DNA of 64,000 nucleotides from Crenobacter oryzisoli. Its GTDB lineage: Bacteria > Pseudomonadota > Gammaproteobacteria > Burkholderiales > Chromobacteriaceae. Shown one piece after another: positions 16,723-28,123 of the stretch. Under the pieces are notes generated by a model that was not told the DNA's origin, did no database searches, and saw only the letters and a program-made list of their open reading frames with translations. Within the stretch, counting starts at the first letter, position 1; each line of letters opens with the position of its first letter. Location of the stretch: assembly GCF_030385785.1 (NCBI RefSeq), contig NZ_JAUEDK010000018.1, forward strand, positions 20,269-84,268, in the 5' to 3' direction. The position numbers and the translations under genes were made by a program.

Positions 16723-16798
16723 CTTGACCGTTCCTTGACCGGTCAGAGAGGATTTCTGACCAATTTTGACCATTTTTCGGCGGTCAAAGCGCCGGTCA
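16723..16798. repeat. Helically phased cluster of TTGACC-like hexamers
   Basis: TTGACC or CTGACC starts at 16723, 16734, 16755 and 16765, and inverted copies GGTCAA lie at 16781 and 16793. The copy at 16734 is part of a palindrome (TTGACCGGTCA). The direct copies are spaced 11, 21 and 10 bases, about one or two helical turns, as expected of a protein-binding array. No neighbouring gene explains it. Confidence 0.45.
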
Positions 16799-16850
16799 AT
16801 AGCGTAGTAAAGAACAGGGCCAGCACATGGGCCGGCCCTTTGGTTCTGGC

Positions 16851-16871
16851 AGGGCTTATCTTAAAAGCCCT
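16851..16871 (-). terminator. Hairpin downstream of guaA
   Basis: AGGGCTT pairs with AAGCCCT around a 7-base loop, 17 bases past the guaA stop. A second inverted repeat (GGGCC/GGCCC, 16817-16838) follows, with TGTTCTTT behind it on the minus strand. Either could end guaA transcription; neither has a clean U tract. Confidence 0.4.
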
Positions 16872-16888
16872 TTAAATACAGTGATTTA

Positions 16889-18460
16889 TTATTCCCACTC
16901 GATCGTTGCCGGCGGCTTACCGGACACGTCGTAGACCACGCGGTTGATGCCGCGCACTTCGTTGATGATGCGGTTGGACACGCGGCCGAGCAGGCTGTAC
17001 GGCAGCTCCGCCCAGTGTGCGGTCATGAAGTCGCTGGTGATTACCGCGCGCAGCGCAACCACGTAGTCGTAGGTGCGGCCGTCGCCCATCACGCCCACCG
17101 ACTTCACCGGCAGGAACACTGCGAAGGCTTGGCTGGTCTTGTCGTACCAGGACACGCCCTTCTCGTCGCGGGTAGCGCGCAGCTCTTCGATGAAGATCGC
17201 ATCGGCGCGGCGCAGCAGCTCAGCGTATTCGTGCTTTACTTCGCCGAGGATGCGCACGCCCAGGCCCGGGCCCGGGAACGGGTGGCGGTACACCATGCTG
17301 TGCGGCAGACCGAGTGCCACGCCCAGTTCGCGCACCTCGTCCTTGAACAGCTCGCGCAGCGGCTCGAGCAGCTTCAAGTTCAGCGTTTCCGGCAGGCCAC
17401 CGACGTTGTGGTGGCTCTTGATCGAGTGAGCCTTCTTGGTCTTGGCGCCGGCCGATTCGATCACGTCCGGATAGATGGTGCCCTGGGCCAGCCACTTGGC
17501 GTTGGTCAGCTTCTTCGACTCGGCCTGGAACACTTCGACGAACTCGGCGCCGATGATCTTGCGCTTCTTCTCCGGGTCGGTCTCGCCGGCCAGCTTGCCC
17601 ATGAACTCGGCCGAGGCGTCGACGTGCACCACTTTCACGCCGAGGTTGTCGGCGAACATCTCCATCACCATCTTGCCTTCGTTCAGGCGCAACAGGCCGT
17701 GGTCAACGAACACGCAGGTGAGCTGGTCGCCAATGGCGCGATGGATCAGCGCAGCAGCCACCGAGCTGTCGACGCCGCCGGACAGGCCAAGGATCACTTC
17801 CTCGTCGCCGACCTGTTCGCGGATCTTGGCGATCGCTTCGTCGATGTAGTTCGGCATGGTCCACGACGGCTGAGCACCGCAGATCTCCAGCACGAAGCGG
17901 TTCAGCATCGCGCGGCCCTGCTTGGTGTGGGTCACTTCCGGGTGCCACTGCACGCCGTAGAAGTGGCGCTTCTCGTCGGCCATCGCGGCGACCGGGCAGG
18001 CGTCGTTGCTGCCGATCACATGGAAGCCTTCCGGCAGCTTGGTGACCTTGTCGCCGTGGCTCATCCACACTTCGATCAGATGCTCACCGTTGTCGCCCTG
18101 ACGGTCGACGATACCGTCGAACAGGCGGCTGGCGACGGTGCCAACCTCGGCAAAGCCGAATTCGCGCACGTGGCCCATCTCGACCTTGCCGTCGAGCGCC
18201 TGTGCCATCCATTGCATGCCGTAGCAGATGCCCAGCACCGGCACGCCCAGCTCGAACAGCGCCGGGTCGGCCTGGTAGTCCGATTCGTACACCGAGTTCG
18301 GGCCGCCGGACAGGATGATGCCGGTCGGGGCGAACGCGCGGATTTCCTCGATCGGCATGTCGAAGGAGTGCAGTTCACAGAACACATGCGCTTCGCGCAC
18401 GCGGCGGGCGATCAGCTGGGTGACCTGAGAGCCGAAGTCGAGAATGAGGATTTTGTCCAT
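16889..18460 (-). CDS. guaA: GMP synthase (glutamine-hydrolysing)
   Basis: GuaA converts XMP to GMP using ATP and glutamine in the cytosol. The N-terminal class I amidotransferase has its nucleophile in GICYGMQW (Cys about 79) and a His-Glu pair in [11 protein letters not shown]. The ATP pyrophosphatase domain has the P-loop [10 protein letters not shown] (about 224-233), and the C-terminal dimerisation domain ends in PPATIEWE, the canonical GuaA terminus. Length (523) is normal. The 3' end faces the defence island. In other bacteria the guaA 3' end is an attachment site for genomic islands, and the gene is intact here as expected after such insertion. Confidence 0.98.
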   Translation of the reverse strand: MDKILILDFGSQVTQLIARRVREAHVFCELHSFDMPIEEIRAFAPTGIILSGGPNSVYESDYQADPALFELGVPVLGICYGMQWMAQALDGKVEMGHVREFGFAEVGTVASRLFDGIVDRQGDNGEHLIEVWMSHGDKVTKLPEGFHVIGSNDACPVAAMADEKRHFYGVQWHPEVTHTKQGRAMLNRFVLEICGAQPSWTMPNYIDEAIAKIREQVGDEEVILGLSGGVDSSVAAALIHRAIGDQLTCVFVDHGLLRLNEGKMVMEMFADNLGVKVVHVDASAEFMGKLAGETDPEKKRKIIGAEFVEVFQAESKKLTNAKWLAQGTIYPDVIESAGAKTKKAHSIKSHHNVGGLPETLNLKLLEPLRELFKDEVRELGVALGLPHSMVYRHPFPGPGLGVRILGEVKHEYAELLRRADAIFIEELRATRDEKGVSWYDKTSQAFAVFLPVKSVGVMGDGRTYDYVVALRAVITSDFMTAHWAELPYSLLGRVSNRIINEVRGINRVVYDVSGKPPATIEWE

Positions 18461-18517
18461 GGTCGTCCTTTGGGTACGGCGCCGGGCGGGTTAAGGCTCC
18501 GGTCTTGCAAAGAAAAA

Positions 18518-18868
18518 TTAGTCTTGCTCGTGGTACTTGCTCGGCAGCGCCGGTAGGCGGCGATCCGGTATGCGCGGGCTGCGCGCAACCAGCATCAATA
18601 CCCCCGCTAGCACCATCCCCAGCGCGATCAGCGGCATGAGCCGCCATGAGGCGGCGTCGTAGAGATAGATCACCAGGCCGGCATAGACCAGCAGGGGCGA
18701 ACTCACCAGCGTTGACTTGTTCAGCCCGTCGAGCAGCAAAAGCGCCACGCCGGCAATCGCCAGCAGCAGCGCAAGCAAGGTAGTAGTGTTCGGCAGTAGC
18801 TCGGTGCTCTTCAGAAACCACAGACAGCCGACGATGATCAACAGAACCGGGGCGGCGGCACTACGCAT
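18518..18868 (-). CDS. Small inner-membrane protein, function unknown
   Basis: A 116-residue protein with about four hydrophobic helices: VLLIIVGCLWFL, LLALLLAIAGVALLLL, LLVYAGLVIYLY and LMPLIALGMVLAGVLMLVA, ending in a polar basic tail. It starts three bases after the smpB stop and so is probably co-transcribed with smpB, with guaA 57 bases further on. The pattern resembles the widespread small LiaF/DUF5668-like membrane domains, but I do not recognise the family with certainty. Confidence 0.75.
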   Translation of the reverse strand: MRSAAAPVLLIIVGCLWFLKSTELLPNTTTLLALLLAIAGVALLLLDGLNKSTLVSSPLLVYAGLVIYLYDAASWRLMPLIALGMVLAGVLMLVARSPRIPDRRLPALPSKYHEQD

Positions 18869-18871
18869 CGC

Positions 18872-19318
18872 TCAGCCCTTGTCGCGCATCATGCGCTGCT
18901 TTTCGCGGTCCCACTCGCGATCTTTCTCGCTCTGGCGCTTGTCGTGCTGCTTCTTGCCGCGGGCGAGGCCGACCTCGGCCTTGATCCGGCCCTTGTTATA
19001 GTGCAGATCGAGCGCCACGAGGGTGTAGCCAGCGCGTTCCACCTTGCCGATCAGCTTGTTGATCTCCGACTGGTTCATCAGCAGCTTGCGCGGCCGGACC
19101 GGGTCGGGCTTGATGTGGGTGGAGGCGGTGGGCAGCGGGGTGATGTGGCTGCCGACCAGCCAGAATGCGCCGCCCTTCCAGTTGACGTAGCTCTCCTTGA
19201 GCTGCACCCGGCCGGCGCGGATGGCTTTCACCTCCCAGCCTTCCAGCACCAGCCCGGCCTCGAGCTTGTCCTCGATGAAATAGTCATGGAAGGCCTTGCG
19301 GTTTTGCAAAATGCTCAT
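18872..19318 (-). CDS. smpB: SsrA-binding protein SmpB
   Basis: SmpB binds tmRNA and delivers it to stalled ribosomes for trans-translation. The 148-residue product shows the family features: an N-terminal [34 protein letters not shown], the [10 protein letters not shown] segment, [24 protein letters not shown] and a basic C-terminal tail ([20 protein letters not shown]) that enters the decoding centre. It is divergent from ratA, the conserved smpB/ratA/rnfH arrangement of proteobacteria. The tmRNA gene is not in this window. Confidence 0.97.
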   Translation of the reverse strand: MSILQNRKAFHDYFIEDKLEAGLVLEGWEVKAIRAGRVQLKESYVNWKGGAFWLVGSHITPLPTASTHIKPDPVRPRKLLMNQSEINKLIGKVERAGYTLVALDLHYNKGRIKAEVGLARGKKQHDKRQSEKDREWDREKQRMMRDKG

Positions 19319-19475
19319 GTGAAGCGGCGGGTTATGTGCAGGAAATCAAGAATTTTACCAGATTTGCCTGCCGGCTGTCCGGACACTGCGCGCCGGACGG
19401 GTGACCCGGGCTGGCTGCGATGGCACAATGGGGCTTTGCCCGCATCTTGGGCAAGTCGATTTTTAGCCTATCGCC

Positions 19476-19913
19476 ATGTCCGTAGTAGAAAAGAACGTTT
19501 TGGTTACCCACACGCCGGCTCAGATGTTTGCGCTGGTTGACGACGTGCCGCGGTATCCGCGCTTCTTGCCGTGGTGCGGCAAAGCCGAGGTGCACTCACG
19601 CAACGGCCACGAGGTGGTGGCGAGCCTGACCATCGATTACCTGAAGATTCGCCAGCACTTCACCACTCGTAACAGCAATGTCTCCGATCGTGAGATCAAG
19701 ATGGAGTTGGTCGAGGGGCCGTTCCAGCACCTGGAAGGGGTATGGCAATTCCATCCGGTCGGCGATTTCGGTTGCAAGATCGAGTTCCGGCTGACCTACG
19801 AGTTTTCCAGCAAGATCCTCGAGAAGATTATCGGCCCGGTGTTCGGTCATATTTCCGGGACGCTGGTCGACGCGTTCATCAAGGAGGCGGACCGGGTGTA
19901 CGGCGATGACTGA
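19476..19913 (+). CDS. ratA: RatA/Coq10-family START-domain protein
   Basis: The 145-residue protein is a Coq10/RatA START-fold member (VTHTPAQMFALVDDVPRYPRFLPWC, then KIEFRLTYEFSSKILEKIIGPVFGHISGTLVDAFIKEADRVYG). In yeast and some bacteria the family binds ubiquinone or supports respiration; in E. coli RatA was also reported to hinder 70S ribosome assembly as a toxin. The adjacent rnfH overlaps it by 8 bases, so the two are translationally coupled. Given its conservation next to smpB, a housekeeping quinone-related role is at least as likely as a toxin role. Confidence 0.9.
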   Translation: MSVVEKNVLVTHTPAQMFALVDDVPRYPRFLPWCGKAEVHSRNGHEVVASLTIDYLKIRQHFTTRNSNVSDREIKMELVEGPFQHLEGVWQFHPVGDFGCKIEFRLTYEFSSKILEKIIGPVFGHISGTLVDAFIKEADRVYGDD

Positions 19914-20223
19914 GGTGATCGAGGTAGAGGTGGCCTATGCCCGGCCTGAGCGCCAGATGATCGTGCCCCTGTCCGTGCCGGCGGGGACGACCGCGTTGCA
20001 GGCGGTGCAGTTGTCGAAGTTGGCCGAGCAGTTTCCCGACATCGATTTGGCCGATCTCAAGCTCGGCATCTTTAGCAAGGCGGTGAAGCCTGATACGGTG
20101 CTGCGCGCGCGCGACAGGGTGGAGATCTATCGGCCACTGATCGCCGACCCGAAAGAGGTGCGCCGGCGCCGTGCGGAGGCTGGCAAGGCGATGAAAAAAG
20201 GCGGAGGCTCGCTCGACGAATAA
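19906..20223 (+). CDS. rnfH: RnfH-family ubiquitin-like protein
   Basis: A 105-residue beta-grasp protein of the RnfH/UPF0125 family (IEVEVAYARPERQMIVPLSV, ALQAVQLSKL, LKLGIFSKAVKPDTVLRARDRVEIYRPL, ADPKEVRRRRAE). It is commonly paired with ratA, as here, where it starts inside the ratA end. Its partner and function are not firmly known; association with Rnf complexes is named after genome context. The C-terminal basic tail (KAMKKGGGSLDE) is typical. Confidence 0.92.
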   Translation: MTEVIEVEVAYARPERQMIVPLSVPAGTTALQAVQLSKLAEQFPDIDLADLKLGIFSKAVKPDTVLRARDRVEIYRPLIADPKEVRRRRAEAGKAMKKGGGSLDE

Positions 20224-20242
20224 GTCGTGCCAGGGCTGCCGC

Positions 20243-20270
20243 AAAACAGGCCGCGAAAGCGGCCTGTTTT
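20243..20270. terminator. Bidirectional intrinsic terminator between rnfH and the GGDEF gene
   Basis: AAAACAGGCCGC pairs perfectly with GCGGCCTGTTTT around GAAA. The A run on one side and T run on the other allow termination in both directions, serving rnfH (plus) and the convergent GGDEF gene (minus). Confidence 0.85.
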
Positions 20271-20291
20271 GCATTAACGACGGCGTCGGAC

Positions 20292-22112
20292 TCAGCGTGA
20301 TGACACCTCGTCCAATACGGTTGGGGGGCTGTCATCGTCGGCGAGAAGCACCCGGTTCTTGCCGGCCAGCTTGGCCAGATACATTGCTCGGTCGGCCCGG
20401 TCGATCAGTTCGACGTCGAGCATGCCCGATTGCCAACGAGCTACGCCAGCGCTGAACGTCATCACCAGCCGCTCCGAGCCGGCGGTCAGCGGCACACGAG
20501 CCAGTGACTGTTGCAGCTTCTGAATGGTGCGCAGTGTTTCGTGCTCGGCGCTGTTCGGCAGCACCAGCACGAATTCCTCGCCGCCGAACCGCGCGAGCAC
20601 GTCGGCAGGCCGGATTTCGCGACGCAGCGTGTCGACCAAGTGCTTGAGTGCCTCGTCGCCGACCAGGTGGCCGTAGTTGTCGTTCAGCTTCTTGAAGTCG
20701 TCGAGGTCGAGCAATGCTAGGCACAATGGTTGGCCGTTGCGCTCGGCGCGCAGGATTTCCTGCTCCAGCCGCTCGGCCAAGCCGTCGCGATTGAATGCAC
20801 CGGTCAACTGGTCTTCCTGCACCCGGCTGGATGCGGCCGCCAGCGCCGCTTCCAGTTCGGTGATACGTAACTCGGCCTCCTGCATCTGGCTACGAGTTGC
20901 GGTGAGTTCATCACGAGATTCGGCCAGGTTCAGCTGCAGGCCGGTCGTGTCGTCCATCAGTGCGGCGACGATATGGGTCAGCTCGCTCATTTCACTGGCT
21001 TGGCTGATCTGCTGGCGATGTTGGGTCAGCTTCTCCTGGAAGCTGTCGGCGCTTTCGGTTATCAGCGACAGCCGGTCGATGAAACGGTCGAGCAGGCTGC
21101 GCAGCTCGTTGGCGGCCTTGTCGAGCGAACTCTTCAGGATGCCCTGCTGGTAGATCACTTCCTTCAGGCTGGCTTCGAGCTGGCCAACGCTGTCGAGGGT
21201 CAGCGGTTCATCGCTGAGCAGGCCTTGCAGTGCGCTGATCTGGTCGGTCAGATAGCTATCAGGGCGATAGAACTCGGCAATGTTTTCCAACAGCAGACTG
21301 AGTACGTCGCGCAGGGCCACCGCCAGACTTTCCTCGCCCTTGTTGTGCAGCTCCAGACTGAAGAAGAAATTACGCAGCTGGGTGAGAAAGTTGTTGAGGT
21401 CGAGATCATCGCCGAGTTCAGAGATCTCAGTAAGCAGGACCTGATAGGCTTCTGCGAGAGCCGGGTGCAGTTGTACCCGCGGCTCGATGCCGTATTTGAA
21501 GCTTAGCTGCAGTAGGCGGCGTACCAGCTGCCAGTCAGCGCCGAGTGGCGGCGGCGGGGCGGCTGAACGGGCGTCATCGCCGTTGCTGTCATCCGACTGG
21601 GTGGCCCACTGCTTCACCAGGTTGCTGAGCGTGCGGTTGAGTTCCGCGGGCTGGTTGCCAAAGGCGAGCAGCACCCGCTCCAGCGAGGCGCGCCGATGTA
21701 ACTGGCCGCGGTCCCAATGTTCAACGTCCCACTGTTTGATCAGCTGTTGCAGCAAGGCACCCCAGGGTTCGGCCAGGGAGGTGGCATTGCGGCTTTGTGT
21801 GACGTAATCGATGGCGATGGTCGGCAGGACTTCCCAGTGACCCTTGTCGGTCTCCTGGCGGAACCGAGTCAACAGGGCTTGCTGGCTCGGGGTTTGGCCG
21901 GGTAGGGCCTCGAGTGAACGGTACAGCTCACCGGCGAGCTTCAGCTCCTGATTGGCGGGTACCTGCAGGATATCGTGGTAGACACGGGCGTAGTTGTCAG
22001 GTGTTGGTGCCAGCTTCTGTAGGGCCAGCTGCTTAAGTGCCTCGCGGGCAACCTCGGTCGGGTTGTGAGGGGGAGGGGACCAGACGCGGGAAAGACCTTT
22101 TGTGCGTGCCAT
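20292..22112 (-). CDS. GGDEF-domain diguanylate cyclase, soluble
   Basis: This 606-residue protein ends in a GGDEF domain (DQLTGAFNRDGLAERLEQEI, then the active-site loop FGGEEFVLVLP) that makes cyclic di-GMP from GTP. An inhibitory I-site RxxD (RPAD) lies five residues before the loop, so product inhibition is likely. The N-terminal 400 residues are largely helical, starting with a segment (KQLALQKLAPTPDNYARVYHDIL) common to a family of proteobacterial diguanylate cyclases, with a coiled-coil-like stretch before the catalytic domain. No membrane helix is evident. It probably links an unknown input to motility or biofilm control; a chemotaxis block lies nearby. Confidence 0.9.
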   Translation of the reverse strand: MARTKGLSRVWSPPPHNPTEVAREALKQLALQKLAPTPDNYARVYHDILQVPANQELKLAGELYRSLEALPGQTPSQQALLTRFRQETDKGHWEVLPTIAIDYVTQSRNATSLAEPWGALLQQLIKQWDVEHWDRGQLHRRASLERVLLAFGNQPAELNRTLSNLVKQWATQSDDSNGDDARSAAPPPPLGADWQLVRRLLQLSFKYGIEPRVQLHPALAEAYQVLLTEISELGDDLDLNNFLTQLRNFFFSLELHNKGEESLAVALRDVLSLLLENIAEFYRPDSYLTDQISALQGLLSDEPLTLDSVGQLEASLKEVIYQQGILKSSLDKAANELRSLLDRFIDRLSLITESADSFQEKLTQHRQQISQASEMSELTHIVAALMDDTTGLQLNLAESRDELTATRSQMQEAELRITELEAALAAASSRVQEDQLTGAFNRDGLAERLEQEILRAERNGQPLCLALLDLDDFKKLNDNYGHLVGDEALKHLVDTLRREIRPADVLARFGGEEFVLVLPNSAEHETLRTIQKLQQSLARVPLTAGSERLVMTFSAGVARWQSGMLDVELIDRADRAMYLAKLAGKNRVLLADDDSPPTVLDEVSSR

Positions 22113-22190
22113 CGCTATGGACTATAAGGTCGGACCCATTAGGCCGGAATGGCTCCGGGATGGGCCGGACGGGATGAAATCGGTAGGTTG

Positions 22191-22218
22191 CAAAACAAGT
22201 GGGCCTGCGGCCCACTTG
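22191..22218 (-). terminator. Intrinsic terminator after ftsB
   Basis: On the minus strand AAGTGGGCC and GGCCCACTT pair around GCA and are followed by GTTTTG, about 20 bases past the ftsB stop. It ends the pyrG-kdsA-eno-ftsB transcription unit. Confidence 0.75.
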
Positions 22219-22238
22219 TCGTTGATCGGTCGTTTTGG

Positions 22239-22523
22239 TCAGCCGGCGCGAGCGGGCTCGAGTAGCTGGAAGAAGACTTCGCCGTTGCGAATCATCCCCA
22301 ACTCGTTGCGGGCCCGCTCCTCGATGGCGTCGTTACCGAGCTTCAGGTCGCGCACTTCAGCCGACAGCGCGCTGTTGCGTGCCAGTAACTGCTGAGTGGC
22401 GACATGTTGCTCGGCGACCTGACGATCGAGCTGCCACACCCTGAACCAACTGCCCTTGCCGAACCACAATGGGTACTGCAGAGCAAGGATCAGGACTACC
22501 AGGGTCAGGGTGAGCCAGCGCAT
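22239..22523 (-). CDS. ftsB: Cell division protein FtsB
   Basis: FtsB is a small bitopic inner-membrane protein that links FtsQ and FtsL in the divisome. The 94-residue product has one N-terminal transmembrane helix ([18 protein letters not shown]), the conserved [11 protein letters not shown], a periplasmic coiled coil (about residues 30-70, with [20 protein letters not shown] heptads) and [21 protein letters not shown] at the C-terminus. It begins three bases after the eno stop, a neighbourhood conserved across beta- and gammaproteobacteria. Confidence 0.95.
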   Translation of the reverse strand: MRWLTLTLVVLILALQYPLWFGKGSWFRVWQLDRQVAEQHVATQQLLARNSALSAEVRDLKLGNDAIEERARNELGMIRNGEVFFQLLEPARAG

Positions 22524-22526
22524 CGC

Positions 22527-23906
<1,380 letters not shown>

Positions 23907-24758
23907 TTACAACGAATGCTCTGGCAGCGGTTGTGACTTGACCAGTGCGTCGATTGCTTTCAGTGTGGCCAACAATTCTTTCATTCGGTCGAGAGGCCAA
24001 GCATTCGGGCCATCCGACAGTGCCTCGCACGGGTTCGGGTGCGTTTCCATGAACACGCCAGCGACGCCCGAGGCGATCGCTGCGCGTGCCAGTACCGGCA
24101 CGAACTCACGTTGGCCGCCGGAGCTGGTGCCTTGGCCGCCGGGCAACTGGACCGAATGGGTGGCATCGTACACTACCGGACAGGCGGTCTCGCGCATGAT
24201 CATCAGCGAGCGCATGTCCGACACCAGATTGTTGTAGCCGAACGACGCACCGCGCTCGCAGGCCATGAAGCGGTCGGTCGAGAGGCCGGCTTCAGCCGCG
24301 GCATCTCGCGCCTTGTCGATCACGTGCTTCATGTCGCCCGGCGCCATGAACTGGCCCTTCTTGATGTTGACCGGCTTGCCGGACATCGCCACCGCGCGGA
24401 TGAAGTCGGTCTGACGGGCCAGGAAGGCTGGGGTCTGCAGCACGTCGACCACCGAGGCCACTTCCGGTACCTGTTCTTCGGTGTGCACGTCGGTGAGTAC
24501 CGGCACGCCGATCTGGCGCTGTACTTCCGACAGAATGCGCAGGCCTTCGTCGATGCCGAAGCCGCGGAACGACTTGCCCGACGAACGGTTGGCTTTGTCG
24601 AAGCTCGACTTGTAGATGAAGTTGATACCAAGCTCGCCGGTGATTTCCTTGAGCTTGCCGGCGGTGTCGAGCGCCATCTGCTCGCTTTCGATCACGCAGG
24701 GGCCGGCGATCAGGAAGAACGGCTTGTCGATGCCGACGTCGAATCCACACAGTTTCAT
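23907..24758 (-). CDS. kdsA: 3-deoxy-D-manno-octulosonate 8-phosphate synthase
   Basis: KdsA condenses phosphoenolpyruvate with arabinose 5-phosphate to give KDO 8-phosphate, the precursor of the lipopolysaccharide inner core. The product (283 residues from [10 protein letters not shown], 287 from an in-frame ATG at 24770) shows [68 protein letters not shown] and [11 protein letters not shown], all hallmark segments of the type I aldolase-like family. It lies between pyrG and eno, the usual proteobacterial order. Confidence 0.97.
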   Translation of the reverse strand: MKLCGFDVGIDKPFFLIAGPCVIESEQMALDTAGKLKEITGELGINFIYKSSFDKANRSSGKSFRGFGIDEGLRILSEVQRQIGVPVLTDVHTEEQVPEVASVVDVLQTPAFLARQTDFIRAVAMSGKPVNIKKGQFMAPGDMKHVIDKARDAAAEAGLSTDRFMACERGASFGYNNLVSDMRSLMIMRETACPVVYDATHSVQLPGGQGTSSGGQREFVPVLARAAIASGVAGVFMETHPNPCEALSDGPNAWPLDRMKELLATLKAIDALVKSQPLPEHSL

Positions 24759-24804
24759 GCTCTGCTCCATAGCAAAACGGGCGGCAAGCCGCCCGTGCCA
24801 GTGA

Positions 24805-26472
<1,668 letters not shown>

Positions 26473-26659
26473 TTAACCCGAAACCGGCCCGGTTTGAACC
26501 GTTGACATCTCGCCGCTTGTCGGCATGTCGGCTTGGGCAATGGTGGCGTTCTGGCGACAGTCGGGCACGCCCCCTGCATGTTGTGTGCCACAAGCCGCCA
26601 TGGCTCCGGTATGATGCGCGTCCTGCGTCTCGCCGGGCAGGGGGCGGAGCGTGGTCGAC

Positions 26660-26689
26660 TTGAGTATCCTGCTGTTTTTGTGTTATAAA
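26660..26689 (+). promoter_or_regulatory. Promoter of rpmB-rpmG
   Basis: A -35 TTGAGT (26660-26665) and -10 TATAAA (26684-26689) are 18 bases apart, with an extended-10 TGT just before the -10. This gives a leader of roughly 25 bases before the rpmB ATG, consistent with a strong constitutive ribosomal-protein promoter. Confidence 0.7.
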
Positions 26690-26719
26690 GCCCCTTTTAC
26701 CGGTTTTGGGAGTTCAACC

Positions 26720-26953
26720 ATGGCGCGTGTTTGCAAAGTCACTGGCAAACGTCCGGTGACCGGGAACAATGTGTCCCACGCCAACAACAAGACTAAACGT
26801 CGTTTCCTGCCGAACCTGCAGTACCGCAAGTTCTGGGTAGAGAGCGAAAACCGCTGGGTTCGTCTGCGCGTATCCAACGCCGGCCTGCGTACTATCGACA
26901 AAGTCGGTATCGAAGCAGTCCTGGCTGATCTGCGCGCCCGCGGCGAAATCTAA
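26720..26953 (+). CDS. rpmB: Ribosomal protein L28 (bL28)
   Basis: A 77-residue basic protein with the L28 signature: [22 protein letters not shown] at the N-terminus, then [17 protein letters not shown] and [23 protein letters not shown]. It is part of the large ribosomal subunit. The ATG at 26720 fits the family N-terminus; the frame is open further upstream but that part overlaps the promoter. It is followed by rpmG after 26 bases, the usual rpmB-rpmG operon. Confidence 0.98.
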   Translation: MARVCKVTGKRPVTGNNVSHANNKTKRRFLPNLQYRKFWVESENRWVRLRVSNAGLRTIDKVGIEAVLADLRARGEI

Positions 26954-26979
26954 GCGACGAGTAACGAGGTATATAGATC

Positions 26980-27135
26980 ATGCGCGACAAGATCAAACTG
27001 GAATCGACCGCTGGTACCGGTCATTTCTACACCACCACCAAGAACAAGCGCACGATGCCGGAAAAGATGGAGATCAAGAAGTACGATCCCGTCGTCCGTA
27101 AGCACGTGATCTACAAAGAAACCAAGCTGAAATAA
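26980..27135 (+). CDS. rpmG: Ribosomal protein L33 (bL33)
   Basis: A 51-residue protein beginning [20 protein letters not shown] and ending VIYKETKLK, the canonical L33 of the cysteine-free (C-minus, zinc-independent) type: no CxxC pairs are present. A GAGG-like site (AACGAGGT) precedes ATG 26980. It is co-transcribed with rpmB and followed by a strong terminator. Confidence 0.97.
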   Translation: MRDKIKLESTAGTGHFYTTTKNKRTMPEKMEIKKYDPVVRKHVIYKETKLK

Positions 27136-27160
27136 GCGGTTTCTCTGTTCTGGTCCAAAG

Positions 27161-27195
27161 AACCCTTCGCTGGTGCATGGCGAAGGGTTTTTTGT
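27161..27195 (+). terminator. Intrinsic terminator after rpmG
   Basis: AACCCTTCGC pairs with GCGAAGGGTT around TGGTGCATG and is followed by TTTTTG, 26 bases past the rpmG stop. Confidence 0.9.
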
Positions 27196-27241
27196 TGTCC
27201 GATTGATTTGTCCACTAGGACAATCGCCCCGCTTCAAAACA

Positions 27242-27270
27242 AAAGGTTGGCCATTTGGCCAACCTTTTTT
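27242..27270. terminator. Bidirectional terminator between rpmG and the uracil-DNA glycosylase gene
   Basis: AAAGGTTGGCC and GGCCAACCTTT pair around ATTT, with T tracts on both strands. It backs up rpmG termination and ends the minus-strand tsaB-rimI-udg unit. Confidence 0.85.
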
Positions 27271-27301
27271 GGTTTTGCTTTGCGCGTTGGGGCACGAAGG
27301 T

Positions 27302-28123
27302 TTAATGCGTTTGTTCCAGCGCCCGTTGCGTGCGCAGCGCCAGCACCAGGTCCTGCCAGGCCTTGGCCTTGTCCGGCAGGTTACGCAGCAGATAGGCTGG
27401 GTGGAAGCTGACGATCAGCGGGATGTCGTGGTAACGGTGCACCTTGCCGCGCAATCGGGCGATGCTGTCGCTGTTCTGCAGCAGTGTCTGTGCGGCGAAC
27501 CGGCCGAGCGCGATGATCAGGGTCGGCTTGAGGTGGGCGATCTGCTGTAGCAGGTAGCCCTGGCAGGCGGCGATTTCGTCACCGGCTGGATTGCGGTTGC
27601 CCGGTGGACGGCATTTGAGCACGTTGGTAATGAACACATCGGTTTCACTGTCGAGGCCGATCGAGGCGAGCATGTTGTCGAGCAACTGGCCGGCCCGGCC
27701 GACAAAGGCGAGGCCTTGTCGATCCTCGTTTTCGCCCGGCGCCTCGCCGACCAGTAGCCAGCGTGCCCCCGGGCGGCCCCGGCCAAATACGGTATGGGTG
27801 CGGGTTTCGCACAGGCGGCAGCGCCGACAGGCGGCGACAGCCGCCTCCAGTTCGGGCCAGGGCAGCAATTCTCCGGCTTCGGGTAGCTGAGCCGGCGGTG
27901 CGATGGGGGGCGGTTCCGCCGCTACCGGGGGGGCAGGGGCGGCAGGCGAGGCCGAACGCTCGGTCAATTCGGTCAACGCAGGTCGAACCGGCCGAGGGGG
28001 CGTGGTTTCTGTTGGGGGGCTCGCTTCGACCTCTGCGGCGCGAACTTGGGGTAGGGGCAGCGAGCGGCGCAGCCAGAGTGGCCCAAGTCCCATTGCTTCG
28101 ATGCGTTGCCACTGCCGGCTCAC
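27302..28123 (-). CDS. Uracil-DNA glycosylase, family 4 (iron-sulfur type)
   Basis: The 273-residue protein removes uracil from DNA. Family 4 features are present: the Fe-S cysteines in ACRRCRLCETR and VLKCRPPGNRNP with a further Cys in AACQGYLL, the active-site segment GEAPGENEDRQGLAFVGRAGQLLD and the C-terminal SFHPAYLLRN. The first 100 residues are Pro/Ala-rich and variable, a feature shared by proteobacterial homologues annotated as phage SPO1 DNA polymerase-related. It overlaps rimI by 4 bases (ATGA), so tsaB, rimI and this gene form one unit. Confidence 0.93.
   Translation of the reverse strand: MSRQWQRIEAMGLGPLWLRRSLPLPQVRAAEVEASPPTETTPPRPVRPALTELTERSASPAAPAPPVAAEPPPIAPPAQLPEAGELLPWPELEAAVAACRRCRLCETRTHTVFGRGRPGARWLLVGEAPGENEDRQGLAFVGRAGQLLDNMLASIGLDSETDVFITNVLKCRPPGNRNPAGDEIAACQGYLLQQIAHLKPTLIIALGRFAAQTLLQNSDSIARLRGKVHRYHDIPLIVSFHPAYLLRNLPDKAKAWQDLVLALRTQRALEQTH

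Larger units (their letters stand above)
16333..16888. other. Island/core junction region between dcm and guaA
   Basis: About 555 bases without a convincing gene. A small open frame at 16663-16875 has no ribosome-binding site or family resemblance. The stretch contains a GGGCGC/GCGCCC palindrome near 16370-16390 (in the dcm leader), a cluster of TTGACC-type hexamers (16723-16798), and hairpins behind guaA. It separates the defence island from the core guaA gene. I saw no copy of the guaA 3' end elsewhere in the window and no integrase. Confidence 0.5.

Noticed and set aside
16723..16798. A possible CRISPR-like or iteron array
   Set aside because: The units are only six bases with 10-21 bp spacing and no constant spacer length, so it is not CRISPR. 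Origin iterons would need a replication gene nearby, and none is present.
16663..16875. A 70-residue frame between dcm and guaA
   Set aside because: There is no ribosome-binding site and no family resemblance, and it runs through the TTGACC array and the guaA hairpins.
17015..18556. A 513-residue plus-strand frame opposite guaA
   Set aside because: It has the same codon-bias shadow pattern; guaA on the other strand has all catalytic motifs.
19476..20223. ratA-rnfH as a toxin-antitoxin defence module
   Set aside because: The pair is a conserved neighbour of smpB across proteobacteria; the sequence gives no sign of mobile or defence association.
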